NCBI GenBank assembly: GCA_028282025.1
Contig: JANQIT010000039.1
Coordinates: forward strand, 1 to 54,260
Source of the DNA: Hwanghaeella sp.
GTDB taxonomy: Bacteria > Pseudomonadota > Alphaproteobacteria > UBA8366 > Aestuariispiraceae
DNA length: 54,260 nucleotides
Reading direction: 5' to 3'
Shown: one piece after another, positions 45,828 to 53,899 of the stretch
Numbering within the stretch: position 1 is the first letter of the stretch
Layout of the letters: each line of letters starts with the position of its first letter
Position numbers and translations under genes: made by a program
The notes under the pieces: generated by a model
Databases searched by the model: none
Seen by the model: the letters and a program-made list of their open reading frames with translations, nothing else
What the model was told of the DNA's origin: nothing

Positions 45828-47024
45828 TTACTCAAGAATGCCGCCGATGCGTTTCCACTCCCGACGAGCGTATCGGTCCGTCATGCCCGCGATATAGTCG
45901 GCCACGATCCTGGCGCGTTCGCCGTCGTTCTGATTTTCCGTCTCGCCGAACCAGCCCGGCGGCATCATGTCCGGCTCGTCCATGAACGCCTTGAAGAGCC
46001 CCCTTACAGTCGCCTTGCCCGCCGCCCGGGCTTCGTTAACCCGTTCGTTGCGGTACATCCGGCGATACAGAAAGCTCTTCAGGGCGCGCTCCTTCTCCGC
46101 CATGGCGGCGGAAAAGGCAACCGTGGTCCGGCCTGCGCCCCGGACGTCGTCAACCGTCTCCAGGTTCATCGACTGCAGCCGCGCCCGCGTCTCGGCCAAC
46201 ACGTCATGCACCATGTCGCCGATCAGGCTGCGCACGCCTTCCGCGATCAAGACGGCCTCGTCCAAATCGCCATGCGCAGCCCGCACAGCCGCGAACGCCT
46301 GCCCGACATGGGGTACGGCGTCCGACACTTCCGCAATCGAGAACAGGCCGGAGCGGAGGCCGTCGTCCATATCGTGATGATTATAGGCGACATCGTCGGC
46401 GATGGCGGCCAGTTGCGCCTCCAGCCCCGCATGCCGGGTCAGTTCCAGATCGTGCTTGCGGTTATAGCGCCGGACGGTCGCCGGCAGTTCCGCTTCGCTG
46501 GCGAACGCTTTGGGGCCGTCGCCGATCAGCGGGCCGTTATGCTTGACCAAGCCTTCCAGCGTTTCCCAGGTGAGGTTCAGACCGGCGAAATCAGGGTAGC
46601 GCTTCTCCAGCCGCACGACGATGCGCAGCGACTGGTCGTTATGATCATAGCCGCCAAAAGGCTGCATCGCCTCGTTCAGAGCGTCCTCGCCGGAATGGCC
46701 GAAGGGCGGATGCCCAAGATCGTGGGAGAGCGCCAGAACTTCCGTCAGGTCCTCGTCCAGTCCCAGCGTCCGGGCCATGGAACGCGCGATCTGCGAGACC
46801 TCCAGGCTGTGCGTCAGGCGGGTCCTGACGTGATCGACCTCCGGTGCGACGAACACCTGGGTCTTGTGCATCAACCGGCGAAAGGCCGCGCAATGAATGA
46901 TCCGGTCCCGGTCCCGCTGAAACGGCGTGCGGGTCGCGGAGGGCGGTTCCGGATGCAGCCGGCCGCGGCTATATTCCCACAGGGTGGCGTAAGCCGCGCG
47001 GGTTATGGGGTGAGCGTCTCTCAT
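45828..47024 (-). CDS. dgt: Deoxyguanosinetriphosphate triphosphohydrolase-like protein
   Basis: 398 residues. THSLEVSQIARSMAR and LALSHDLGHPPFGHSGEDAL give the H...HD metal motif, and DIAYNHHDMDDGL-like ADDVAYNHHDMDDGLR the later Asp. The family hydrolyses dNTPs to nucleoside and triphosphate. It begins a leftward unit with argS and diverges from erpA across 120 bp. Confidence 0.93.
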   Translation of the reverse strand: MRDAHPITRAAYATLWEYSRGRLHPEPPSATRTPFQRDRDRIIHCAAFRRLMHKTQVFVAPEVDHVRTRLTHSLEVSQIARSMARTLGLDEDLTEVLALSHDLGHPPFGHSGEDALNEAMQPFGGYDHNDQSLRIVVRLEKRYPDFAGLNLTWETLEGLVKHNGPLIGDGPKAFASEAELPATVRRYNRKHDLELTRHAGLEAQLAAIADDVAYNHHDMDDGLRSGLFSIAEVSDAVPHVGQAFAAVRAAHGDLDEAVLIAEGVRSLIGDMVHDVLAETRARLQSMNLETVDDVRGAGRTTVAFSAAMAEKERALKSFLYRRMYRNERVNEARAAGKATVRGLFKAFMDEPDMMPPGWFGETENQNDGERARIVADYIAGMTDRYARREWKRIGGILE

Positions 47025-47082
47025 ACGGGGTTAGCTAGCCCGTTGCGAGAAACGGTGCAACATACCCTTTCCCCGTGTGTGA

Positions 47083-47110
47083 TTGACACGCAATCAGAAC
47101 TCCATACATA
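47083..47110 (+). promoter_or_regulatory. Candidate sigma-70 promoter of erpA
   Basis: TTGACA (47083-47088), 16-bp spacer and TACATA (47105-47110). The start near 47117 leaves a leader of about 28 nt before the erpA ATG at 47145. No iron-regulatory operator is obvious. Confidence 0.55.
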
Positions 47111-47144
47111 AGGGACCAGGACGGTCCTGATTGGAAAGCAGACG

Positions 47145-47513
47145 ATGAGCAGCGATCCCTTTGCCTTTGACATAAGCGTCGGAGAGCGGGTGTTGGGAAT
47201 CTCCGACGCCGCGGTGAAACGGCTTGCCTGGATGATAGAACAGGAAGGCGAGCGGGAGCTCATGCTGCGGATCACCGTCTCCGGCGGCGGCTGCTCCGGC
47301 TACCAGTACGGTTTCTCTTTCGACGACAAAGTAACACCCGACGATCTGACCTTTGAAAAGGACGGGGTCACGGTTGTCACGGACGATGCGTCGATGAACC
47401 TTCTGGCGGGATCGGAAGTCGACTATAAGGACGAGTTAGTCGGATCTTTCTTCACCATCAACAACCCGAACGCCTCCTCTTCCTGCGGCTGCGGCACCTC
47501 CTTCGCCGTTTAA
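47145..47513 (+). CDS. erpA: A-type iron-sulfur cluster carrier protein
   Basis: 122 residues. The three cluster-binding Cys of the HesB/IscA/ErpA family are present: Cys50 in GGGCSGYQY, Cys114 and Cys116 in SSCGCGTSF. It delivers Fe-S clusters to apo-enzymes. ErpA rather than IscA is favoured because it stands alone outside an isc/suf operon, and because of the next-to-dgt/xth location common in Alphaproteobacteria. Confidence 0.92.
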   Translation: MSSDPFAFDISVGERVLGISDAAVKRLAWMIEQEGERELMLRITVSGGGCSGYQYGFSFDDKVTPDDLTFEKDGVTVVTDDASMNLLAGSEVDYKDELVGSFFTINNPNASSSCGCGTSFAV

Positions 47514-47523
47514 GCGACAGCCG

Positions 47524-48474
47524 TCAGGTCATTTCCCCCAGCCCCAAGCTGTCGACAAGGCTCTTGATGGCGTGGAACTCCGCCAGCGTGTCGTAGATCC
47601 GGTCTTTGTCCGTAAAATCCGAGTCGGCGGTCACCGCGTCGAAGCCGCTTCCCGAGCGGAAAGCGATGTGCATGGCTCTGTCCTGCAGACAGGCGCGAAC
47701 GTCCGCGTACCCTTCGGACAAAGCGATCAACCGATCCAGACTTTCCGCCGGTAAGGGGGCCGCTTCCCCAATCGCCCCATCCGCGAAGATGTGAAAGGCG
47801 TTCCTGAAAGCCGGGCCGACACCTATTGAAGCGGGGGTGCCCGGCATCGCCGCCACAGTACGCCAAAGGTCGCCTGAACGTCCGGAAACAAGCGTGATCT
47901 TGTTCGCAAACGGATGCGCGACCCGCAGGGTGACCAGTTTCGTGTGGATGGGCCCCTTCGTCTTCTTGCCCGATATCCAGTCCGGTTGTCCCTGAAATCG
48001 TATTTCGGTCATCTGGAACTCGACCCCGTTCGACAGCCCCACAATCCCGTCTTCGCAGTGAATCTCGGTCGGTTCGGGAAGCAATCCCAGGCGCTGATAG
48101 TAGGGCACCAGATTCGGTAACCCCTTTTCCTTGAAATAGAACCCCAGGAACCCGGCGAGCCCACCAACGACAAGTTCCTTGTGCCGCCGTTTCAATCCGG
48201 TCATCTCACGGTGTGCATAATAGACGGCAAATCCGGTCAGCAGGACAAGCGGCACAAGCAGAAGATAACTCCCCCACACAACCAGAACGATGATGCTGAG
48301 AAGCCAGACCGGCACTAGGATTCGCGCGAACCCTTCCTTCGCCGTCCCACGGGTTTTCTTCCGCCGGGCCTCAAGCGTTCTCAGTTTGGGCAGAAGTTCC
48401 GCAGCATAGAAGGCGTTTATCCCCTCCAGCCCCTCCGGCTCGCAATCGAACAGGTTTTCCTCAGCTTTCGTCAT
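47524..48474 (-). CDS. DUF3137-family membrane protein
   Basis: 316 residues with two membrane helices (about 50-90: PVWLLSIIVLVVWGSYLLL then LVPLVLLTGFAVYYAHRE) and a cytosolic C-terminal domain. IRFQGQPDW and the segment LITLSEGYADVRA-like LIALSEGYADVRACLQDR lie in the DUF3137 core. Its role is not established. It converges on erpA with 10 bp between stops and its start faces the palindromic element. Confidence 0.8.
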   Translation of the reverse strand: MTKAEENLFDCEPEGLEGINAFYAAELLPKLRTLEARRKKTRGTAKEGFARILVPVWLLSIIVLVVWGSYLLLVPLVLLTGFAVYYAHREMTGLKRRHKELVVGGLAGFLGFYFKEKGLPNLVPYYQRLGLLPEPTEIHCEDGIVGLSNGVEFQMTEIRFQGQPDWISGKKTKGPIHTKLVTLRVAHPFANKITLVSGRSGDLWRTVAAMPGTPASIGVGPAFRNAFHIFADGAIGEAAPLPAESLDRLIALSEGYADVRACLQDRAMHIAFRSGSGFDAVTADSDFTDKDRIYDTLAEFHAIKSLVDSLGLGEMT

Positions 48475-48602
48475 GCGGCGAGTTTCTGTCTTTCAAGCAG
48501 GGACGGCGCAAGGGCCTTCACGAAGAATTTCACCGCCCGTCCCCCTGAGAACCCGTTCTCGCCCGCCCAAAAAAGCCTGTGCTTTTCCAAGTCCGTGACA
48601 CC

Positions 48603-48866
48603 AGAGCGTGCCACCTTTACTTAGAATCAACTGAGATCGCTTTGCCGATCAGCCGGGTAGGAGCCGGTCTGCAGGCGATACGGCGCATCGGCAAGGGCCG
48701 GCGACGCCCTCCGGCTGACCGGCAAAGCGACCGAAGGCGGTCTTTGCAGCCTTTCGGACCGCGTCAGCCGTCGCCTGCGCTGCTTCCAGCATCGCGGCGC
48801 AACGCCTTCCTAACCGAAAGGCTGCAAAGACCGTCTCAGTGGTTCCAAGTAAATGTGACATGCTCT
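48603..48866. repeat. 264-bp nested palindromic element (MITE-like or structured RNA)
   Basis: Terminal inverted repeats (48603-48635 and 48835-48866) match at 27 of 33 positions with one gap, starting AGAGCGTGCC and ending ACATGCTCT. Inside lie two further long stems: 48637-48656 with 48711-48730 (19 of 20 paired) and 48738-48757 with 48814-48833 (20 of 20 paired). The whole folds as a three-way junction on either strand. It has no ORF of its own and no visible target-site duplication. It sits in the divergent DUF3137/xth promoter region. Non-autonomous mobile element or REP-type repeat is the best guess. Confidence 0.85.
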
Positions 48867-48878
48867 AAATTGGCGGCC

Positions 48879-49652
48879 ATGAAGATAGCGACTTTCAATG
48901 TGAATTCCATCAAGGCGCGCTTGCCCCGTGTACTCGAATGGCTGGAAGAGGCGCAGCCCGACGTCGCGCTGCTGCAGGAGCTCAAATGCCAGGACGCCGA
49001 CTTTCCCGCGTTGGAGATTTCCAGCCTGGGTTATGAAGCGGCGGTGCACGGTCAGAAGACCTACAACGGCGTGGCAATCCTTTCCAAACATCCGATAGAG
49101 GATGTATTTCGCGGCCTGCCCGGCGATCCGGAAGACGAGCAGGCCCGTTATATCGAAGGCACCATACGGGGTATCCGTGTCGCCTCCATATATCTGCCGA
49201 ACGGAAATCCGGTCGACGGGCCCAAGTTTCCCTACAAACTCGCCTGGATGGACCGGCTTGTCGCGCACATCCGCGATACGCTGCTGCCGACCGAACAGCC
49301 CCTGGTGCTGGGCGGCGACTATAATCTGGTTCCCGGCGACGATGACGTCTACGACCCGGCGAAATGGGCCGATGACGCCCTGTGCAAACCGGAAAGCCGC
49401 GCCCGCTTCCGCGCCATGCTGAATCTGGGCCTGACCGAGGCGTGGAAAGCCCTGCACCCGAATGCCGCCCACCAATACTCCTATTGGGACTATGTTCAGG
49501 GGCGCTGGCAGAAGGACGAAGGCGTGCGCATCGACCATCTGCTTCTGTCGCCGCAAGCGGCGGACCGGCTGGCGGCGTGCGAGATCGACAAGACCCCACG
49601 CGGCAAGGAAAAGCCCAGCGATCATACGCCCGTCTGGTGCGAGATTGCCTGA
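48879..49652 (+). CDS. xth: Exodeoxyribonuclease III family AP endonuclease
   Basis: 257 residues. MKIATFNVNSIKARLPRVLEWL, LLQELKCQD, YNGVAILSK, GGDYNLVPGDDDVYDP and the final KPSDHTPVWCEI are the full EEP-family set, with catalytic Asp/Asn and His. It nicks DNA at abasic sites and has 3'-5' exonuclease activity. The start at 48879 is set by homology: the frame is open further upstream, but that part is only the palindromic element. It ends over the start of the next ORF. Confidence 0.94.
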   Translation: MKIATFNVNSIKARLPRVLEWLEEAQPDVALLQELKCQDADFPALEISSLGYEAAVHGQKTYNGVAILSKHPIEDVFRGLPGDPEDEQARYIEGTIRGIRVASIYLPNGNPVDGPKFPYKLAWMDRLVAHIRDTLLPTEQPLVLGGDYNLVPGDDDVYDPAKWADDALCKPESRARFRAMLNLGLTEAWKALHPNAAHQYSYWDYVQGRWQKDEGVRIDHLLLSPQAADRLAACEIDKTPRGKEKPSDHTPVWCEIA

Positions 49653-50403
49653 CGGCACGCTTGTTTTTCAAAGCCACCGGCCGGACGCGCTGGACGGGTG
49701 GATCGGGCGTTGCACAGCCACCGTGCGGCGTTGGGCGGAACAGCAAGACCACGCATACACGTTGTTCGGAGATGAATTCTTCGATCCTATCGCCCCATCC
49801 ATGCGGGAGAAGTTCGCGCACCGCCTCCCCGTCCTGACGGACCTTGCCCGTCTCTATGCGGCCCGAACGGCGCTGGAAACCTACGAACGTGTCGTCTGGT
49901 TGGATGCCGACACGTTACTGTTCGCGCCGGACCTTCTCTCTATCGATATCGACGATACCTTCGCGCTGGGCGAAGAAACCCGGATCGAAGAAGATCCGAA
50001 CGGCCGTCTGAAACCGCGAAAGAACCTGCATAACGCCGTCCTTGTGATCCGCCGCGGCGACCCCGTTCTGCCGTTTCTGATCCGCTGCACCGAACGCATT
50101 CTGGCCCGCCTGGATCCGGCGCGGGCCGCCCCCCAGATCGTGGGGCCCAAATTGATGGGGGCGCTCAATCCGATGGCGGAATTCACGGTTCTGCGGACGG
50201 TCGGCGCACTCAGCCCGCTGGTTATCCGCGATATCGCCACCGGGCGCGGAAACGCTCTTTCCCTGCTTCGCCGGCGCTCCGCCTTTCCACCCGCCGGCGC
50301 CAATCTGTGCGTCTCGCTGGTTAAGGCCGCGGAAACGGACGTTCTGAACGCCGCCATAGACCGCTTGTTGGGTGACCCTGATCTGGGCGGCCGGTCGCAA
50401 TAG
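49645..50403 (+). CDS. Glycosyltransferase-like protein with DxD motif
   Basis: 252 residues if it starts at the TTG at 49645, which overlaps the xth stop by 8 bp. ERVVWLDADTLLFAPDLL is a GT-A type DxD metal-binding motif (about residues 90-107), and NAVLVIRRGDPVLPFLIR fits the following strand. The protein is shorter than most GT8-type enzymes. No signal peptide or membrane helix is seen. The acceptor is unknown. The unusual start is chosen because no ATG or GTG gives a homologous N-terminus. Confidence 0.6.
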   Translation: MPDGTLVFQSHRPDALDGWIGRCTATVRRWAEQQDHAYTLFGDEFFDPIAPSMREKFAHRLPVLTDLARLYAARTALETYERVVWLDADTLLFAPDLLSIDIDDTFALGEETRIEEDPNGRLKPRKNLHNAVLVIRRGDPVLPFLIRCTERILARLDPARAAPQIVGPKLMGALNPMAEFTVLRTVGALSPLVIRDIATGRGNALSLLRRRSAFPPAGANLCVSLVKAAETDVLNAAIDRLLGDPDLGGRSQ

Positions 50404-50424
50404 ACGTAACGGCACCATGGCACC

Positions 50425-50446
50425 GGCGACCCTTCGCAGAGTCGCC
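50425..50446. terminator. Weak hairpin between convergent genes
   Basis: GGCGAC (50425-50430) pairs with GTCGCC (50441-50446) around a 10-nt loop, in the 81-bp gap between two converging genes. There is no U-tract, so only a weak terminator or mRNA end stabiliser is supported. Confidence 0.3.
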
Positions 50447-50484
50447 GAAAGCCGTGCCAGCTGGACTGCTTTCCGACGCCGCTC

Positions 50485-52581
50485 CTACTGCTTGCGGACC
50501 GCGTCCGCCGTTCCCTGAATGAAGGCCGCGATCTTCGCGACATCTTCTTCCGTCAGACGGTCCGAGAAACTCGGCATGCCTTTGGAAACAAGGGCGCCGC
50601 TGCGGACGATGGCGGCCAAACTCCCGATCGTGACCGGGTCCGAATATCCCAGGTTGGGAACGTTCCCGCCGTTATTAACGGCCGGAACCCCATGACAGAA
50701 CAGGCAGTTGGACACATACAGCCCCGCCCCTTCTGCAACGTGATCGGGATTGTAGGGGACGCCCGCCACCAGTTCCGTCCGGTCATAGGTCACGAACGGA
50801 GGCATTGCGGCATCGCCCCCCACTTCAAACGTATAAACGCGTCCAGGGCCCAACCGGTCGGTCGCGCGCTGGCTGATGCCGTAGACCCCGCCCCAGCCGG
50901 CCAGGATGGTGACATACTGTTTGCCGTCCAGCTCGAAGGTCGCGGGTGCGGCGACCACGCCGGACCCGACCGGCGTCTGCCACAATGTCGCGCCGGTGGT
51001 TGCGTCAAAAGCGATGAAGCGTCCGTCCGCGGTTCCCTGGAAAACCAAATTGCCGGCGGTCGCCAGGGTCCCCCCGTTCCAGGGCGAGGCGTATTCCTGG
51101 CTCCAGGCGGCCTCTTGCTTTACCGGATCCCAGGCCAACAACTGACCGAAGGGTTTCTCCTCCGGCGGAATGGTGTTGAACATGAACCCCAGATTCCAAC
51201 CCAGGTTGCTGTGCGGCCGTCCGGCAAGATGCGCGTCCAGCGCCCAGTCCGGGTCATGCTGTTGCGCCAGCGGCACGCCCTGCGCCGGGATGTAGACCAA
51301 GCCCGTTTGCGGGCTGTAGGACATGGGATGCCAATTGTGCGCCCCATAGGCGCTGGGGATGGTTTCCCATGCCTTGTCCTGCGACCGCGCGCCCGGCGCT
51401 TCAATAGGCCGGCCATTGGCGTCATACCCTTCCGCCCAGGTGACCTTCACGAATTTCTCCGCAGACAGGAACCGGCAATCCGTCCGGTCGACGACATAGA
51501 AGAAGCCGTTCTTGGGCGCGTGCAGCATAACCTTGCGGGAACGCCCTTCAATCGGCAGGTCCGCCAGAATGATGTGCTGGGTGGAGGTGTAGTCCCAGTT
51601 ATCGCCGGGTGTTTGCTGATAGTGGCAGACATAGTCGCCGGTATCCGGGTTCAGCGCGACCAGCGATGCAAGATAGAGATTGTCGCCGCCGCCGGGACTG
51701 CGGTGGGCCCGGTTCCACGGGCTGCCGTTACCAGTGCCGACATACATAAGGTTAAGGTCCGGGTCGAACGCCATCGCGTCCCAGATTGTGCCGCCGCCGC
51801 CGGCTTCCCAGTACTTGCCGGACGGGTCCCACGTCCCCGCCGCACGCTCCATCGAAATATCCTCGAACGGTTGCGACGGGTCGCCGGGGACGGAGAACCA
51901 ACGCCAGACCTGATCGCCGGTGGCCGCGTCATAGGCGGTGATGTAGCCGCGCACGCCGTATTCCGCACCGCCGTTCCCGATCATCACCTTGCCGTTGTAG
52001 ACGCGCGGCGCGCCGGTGATCGTGTAGGACTTGGCGCGGTCGATGATGGTATCGACCTCCCAGGCGACAGCGCCGCTCGTTGCGTCAAGGGCGACCAGTC
52101 TGCCGTCATAGGTGCCCACGTAGACTTTTCCCTGGTGCACCGCGACGCCCCTGTTCACCACATCGCAGCATCCCTTGTAGGCGTAGTCCTTGGGGACCTT
52201 CGGATCATAGACCCAAAGCGGCTCGCCGCTGCGGGCGTCCAGCGCGTGCACGATGCTCCAGGAACCCGTCACATACATAACGCCGTCGACGACGATGGGT
52301 GTTGCCTCAACTCCTCTGCGGGATTTCAGGTCGTATGACCATGAAAGGCCGAGCTTACCGACATTGCCTGTATTTATCTGTGAAAGCCTGCTGAATCGCG
52401 TTTCCGCGAAATCGAGCCCGTATGTCGGCCAGTTCCGCGTATGCGTCTCGTTGGCGACGATGGCGGTCTTGTCCACCCCTTCGATGGCTTTCGCGACCTC
52501 AGCTTCCGTCAGCCCTTGGCCGAAAGCCGGCGCACCGGCCCAGCAGATCAGCCACAAGGCGCACAAATACCGTTTTACCAT
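50485..52581 (-). CDS. PQQ-dependent alcohol dehydrogenase with fused cytochrome c (quinohaemoprotein)
   Basis: 698 residues from the ATG at 52581, which opens a normal signal peptide (KRYLCALWLICWAGAPAFG). The eight-bladed PQQ propeller carries the adjacent-Cys disulfide pair (GCCDV) and catalytic Asp in GDNWDYTSTQ. The C-terminal domain binds haem c through CLFCH (Cys626-His630) and Met in GMPSF. This is the type II (QH-ADH) layout: it oxidises alcohols in the periplasm and passes electrons to an outside acceptor. The residue two after the catalytic Asp is Thr, not Asp, arguing for Ca rather than lanthanide. Two segments upstream of 52581 are not translated. Confidence 0.93.
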   Translation of the reverse strand: MVKRYLCALWLICWAGAPAFGQGLTEAEVAKAIEGVDKTAIVANETHTRNWPTYGLDFAETRFSRLSQINTGNVGKLGLSWSYDLKSRRGVEATPIVVDGVMYVTGSWSIVHALDARSGEPLWVYDPKVPKDYAYKGCCDVVNRGVAVHQGKVYVGTYDGRLVALDATSGAVAWEVDTIIDRAKSYTITGAPRVYNGKVMIGNGGAEYGVRGYITAYDAATGDQVWRWFSVPGDPSQPFEDISMERAAGTWDPSGKYWEAGGGGTIWDAMAFDPDLNLMYVGTGNGSPWNRAHRSPGGGDNLYLASLVALNPDTGDYVCHYQQTPGDNWDYTSTQHIILADLPIEGRSRKVMLHAPKNGFFYVVDRTDCRFLSAEKFVKVTWAEGYDANGRPIEAPGARSQDKAWETIPSAYGAHNWHPMSYSPQTGLVYIPAQGVPLAQQHDPDWALDAHLAGRPHSNLGWNLGFMFNTIPPEEKPFGQLLAWDPVKQEAAWSQEYASPWNGGTLATAGNLVFQGTADGRFIAFDATTGATLWQTPVGSGVVAAPATFELDGKQYVTILAGWGGVYGISQRATDRLGPGRVYTFEVGGDAAMPPFVTYDRTELVAGVPYNPDHVAEGAGLYVSNCLFCHGVPAVNNGGNVPNLGYSDPVTIGSLAAIVRSGALVSKGMPSFSDRLTEEDVAKIAAFIQGTADAVRKQ

Positions 52582-52669
52582 AGTATCCCTCCCACACTGC
52601 ATGCTCATGCACGATCCGGCTTTTGAACGGTCCGGTTGCAATCAGTGTATCAGGGTATGGAATCCCGAC

Positions 52670-52695
52670 AAGCGGCCCGCACTGATGGGCCGCTT
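52670..52695 (-). terminator. Hairpin after the VPLPA-CTERM gene
   Basis: A perfect 9-bp stem AAGCGGCCC (52670-52678) with GGGCCGCTT (52687-52695) and an 8-nt loop, about 32 bp past the stop of the leftward gene. No U-tract follows in that direction, so termination is only moderately supported. Confidence 0.45.
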
Positions 52696-52726
52696 CGGAG
52701 ACGGGGATTGGACTACGGGACTTGGA

Positions 52727-53497
52727 CTATCCTTTGCGGCGTTGGCGCAACACTCCAAGCGCGATCAGGCCGGTCGCCAGCAGCGGCAGAGCCGGCGGTA
52801 CGGGAACAACGGTGCCCTGGAACTTCTTCACCAGGAAATCGTCGTAATTATAATGCTTGTAGCATTTCTTGTAGTGATACCCGTGCTTGCACTTGTAGGA
52901 ATAGCTGTTCGCCGATGTCGCCGCCGCAATAATGATATGCTGGAACGTCCCAACATTGGCGTCGAAAAACAGCGGGTTCGCGGCCGTCGGATACTGGGTC
53001 GAATCCTCCAGCAAGGTCAGTGAGGCGAGAAAGGAGCCGTAGGAACTGGTATCCAGCATGTTCGACCCGTAAATGAGATAATCCTCATAATACGTGTTCA
53101 GGTAAGAGAACTTGATGGATACCGGCTGCCACGACGCGTTCGGAAGATTCAGGACCAGATAGTCGACCGGCCCTTTGGCGTCGACTTTCGGGTTCCAGTC
53201 GTCGTAATCCGCAACCCCGATCCCCCATCCGGGTTGCGTGACAAACGCAGCGTCGAGAACATTTTCGTAGTTATAGGTCCAGTACCCGTTGCTGTGGTCC
53301 CACACCTTCTGTTTCTGAATCTGGAAGGCGTTGACCGTCAACTCGGACCCGGTGATGTCCGACGTAAAAGTCTTGGTGCCGCTGGGATAACTATGGCCCC
53401 AGAAATGAAAAGTTTCGACTGTCGTTGCAAGTGCGCTGCCGGACGCCCCCAATGCAACGATCACAGCCGCCGTAACGCCTAAAACCGCGCGCCTCAT
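52727..53497 (-). CDS. Exported protein with VPLPA-type C-terminal sorting signal
   Basis: 256 residues. Signal peptide about 1-24 (GASGSALA|TT). The end reads VPVPPALPLLATGLIALGVL then RQRRKG: a VPxPP motif, membrane helix and basic tail, the VPLPA variant of PEP-CTERM tails that exosortase recognises. The mature part is beta-rich with many Tyr and Asn. At about 205-222 it has a Cys/His/Tyr/Lys cluster (YKCKHGYHYKKCYKHYNY). It may be an exopolysaccharide-linked surface protein. AAGGGG precedes the ATG. No exosortase gene is in the window. Confidence 0.82.
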   Translation of the reverse strand: MRRAVLGVTAAVIVALGASGSALATTVETFHFWGHSYPSGTKTFTSDITGSELTVNAFQIQKQKVWDHSNGYWTYNYENVLDAAFVTQPGWGIGVADYDDWNPKVDAKGPVDYLVLNLPNASWQPVSIKFSYLNTYYEDYLIYGSNMLDTSSYGSFLASLTLLEDSTQYPTAANPLFFDANVGTFQHIIIAAATSANSYSYKCKHGYHYKKCYKHYNYDDFLVKKFQGTVVPVPPALPLLATGLIALGVLRQRRKG

Positions 53498-53590
53498 ACT
53501 CCATACCCCTTGATAACGAATTTGTTATTGCCTCTACGATGCGCATACAACATTCGCGGGTGTCAGTAACCCAGGGCACTCTGGCGTGAA

Positions 53591-53616
53591 TTCAACCTAT
53601 GTTGACAATGTTCAAC
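53591..53616. promoter_or_regulatory. Three TTCAAC/GTTGA(C) half-sites phased by 10 bp
   Basis: TTCAAC at 53591, GTTGAC at 53601 and TTCAAC at 53611 sit exactly one helical turn apart, about 95-120 bp upstream of the VPLPA-CTERM gene. The latter two form an inverted repeat (GTTGAC-AATG-TTCAAC). This pattern suggests cooperative binding by a dimeric regulator on one DNA face. Confidence 0.4.
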
Positions 53617-53724
53617 AGCTCATCCTGACGAACGGGTTTTATGTCACAACAACAATGTGAGTTAACATTTCGCCCTGCGGCTACACATTCAGTCTCTCGC
53701 GAGATTTTGACATCGCGCAAATAC

Positions 53725-53841
53725 TGCAGGGTGCAGCAATCTCCAGGGACGCCCCCCTGGCACTAAGAAACCCCTGACCGCGTGAGATTCGGGGAGCAAG
53801 CTTATCCCCGGAAGATAAAATCCTCCCCGTCCGGCCCTGCA
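53725..53841 (-). ncRNA. Candidate structured leader or small RNA of about 117 nt
   Basis: An outer 7-bp stem (53725-53731 with 53835-53841) encloses a 5-bp stem (53738-53742 with 53785-53789) capped by a 6-bp hairpin (53743-53748 with 53755-53760), and a separate 6-bp hairpin (53790-53795 with 53805-53810). On the minus strand this lies between the terminator of the upstream gene and the VPLPA-CTERM start, about 230 nt away. I could not match it to a known riboswitch class. Confidence 0.35.
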
Positions 53842-53880
53842 AAAGGTAGCGGTGGGGCAGCTCCATTGCCGCCCCGCCGC
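53842..53880 (-). terminator. Rho-independent terminator after the MlrC-like gene
   Basis: On the minus strand GCGGCGGGGC (53880-53871) pairs with GCCCCACCGC (53858-53849) with one G-U pair, 12-nt loop, followed by TACCTTTT. It lies 20 nt past the MlrC-like stop and separates that gene from the structured leader. Confidence 0.7.
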
Positions 53881-53899
53881 TGTAGAATCCGGAAAGACC

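Noticed and set aside
48579-48878. The xth reading frame is open about 100 codons upstream of 48879
   Set aside because: That stretch is the palindromic element, has low-complexity Arg/Pro-rich translation, and the protein would start with sequence unlike exonuclease III; the ATG at 48879 matches the family.
53704-53733. TTGACA at 53708 as a rightward promoter
   Set aside because: No acceptable -10 box at 16-18 bp and no gene in the rightward direction.
53725-53841. Cobalamin or cyclic di-GMP riboswitch
   Set aside because: The invariant core sequences of these classes could not be found on either strand.
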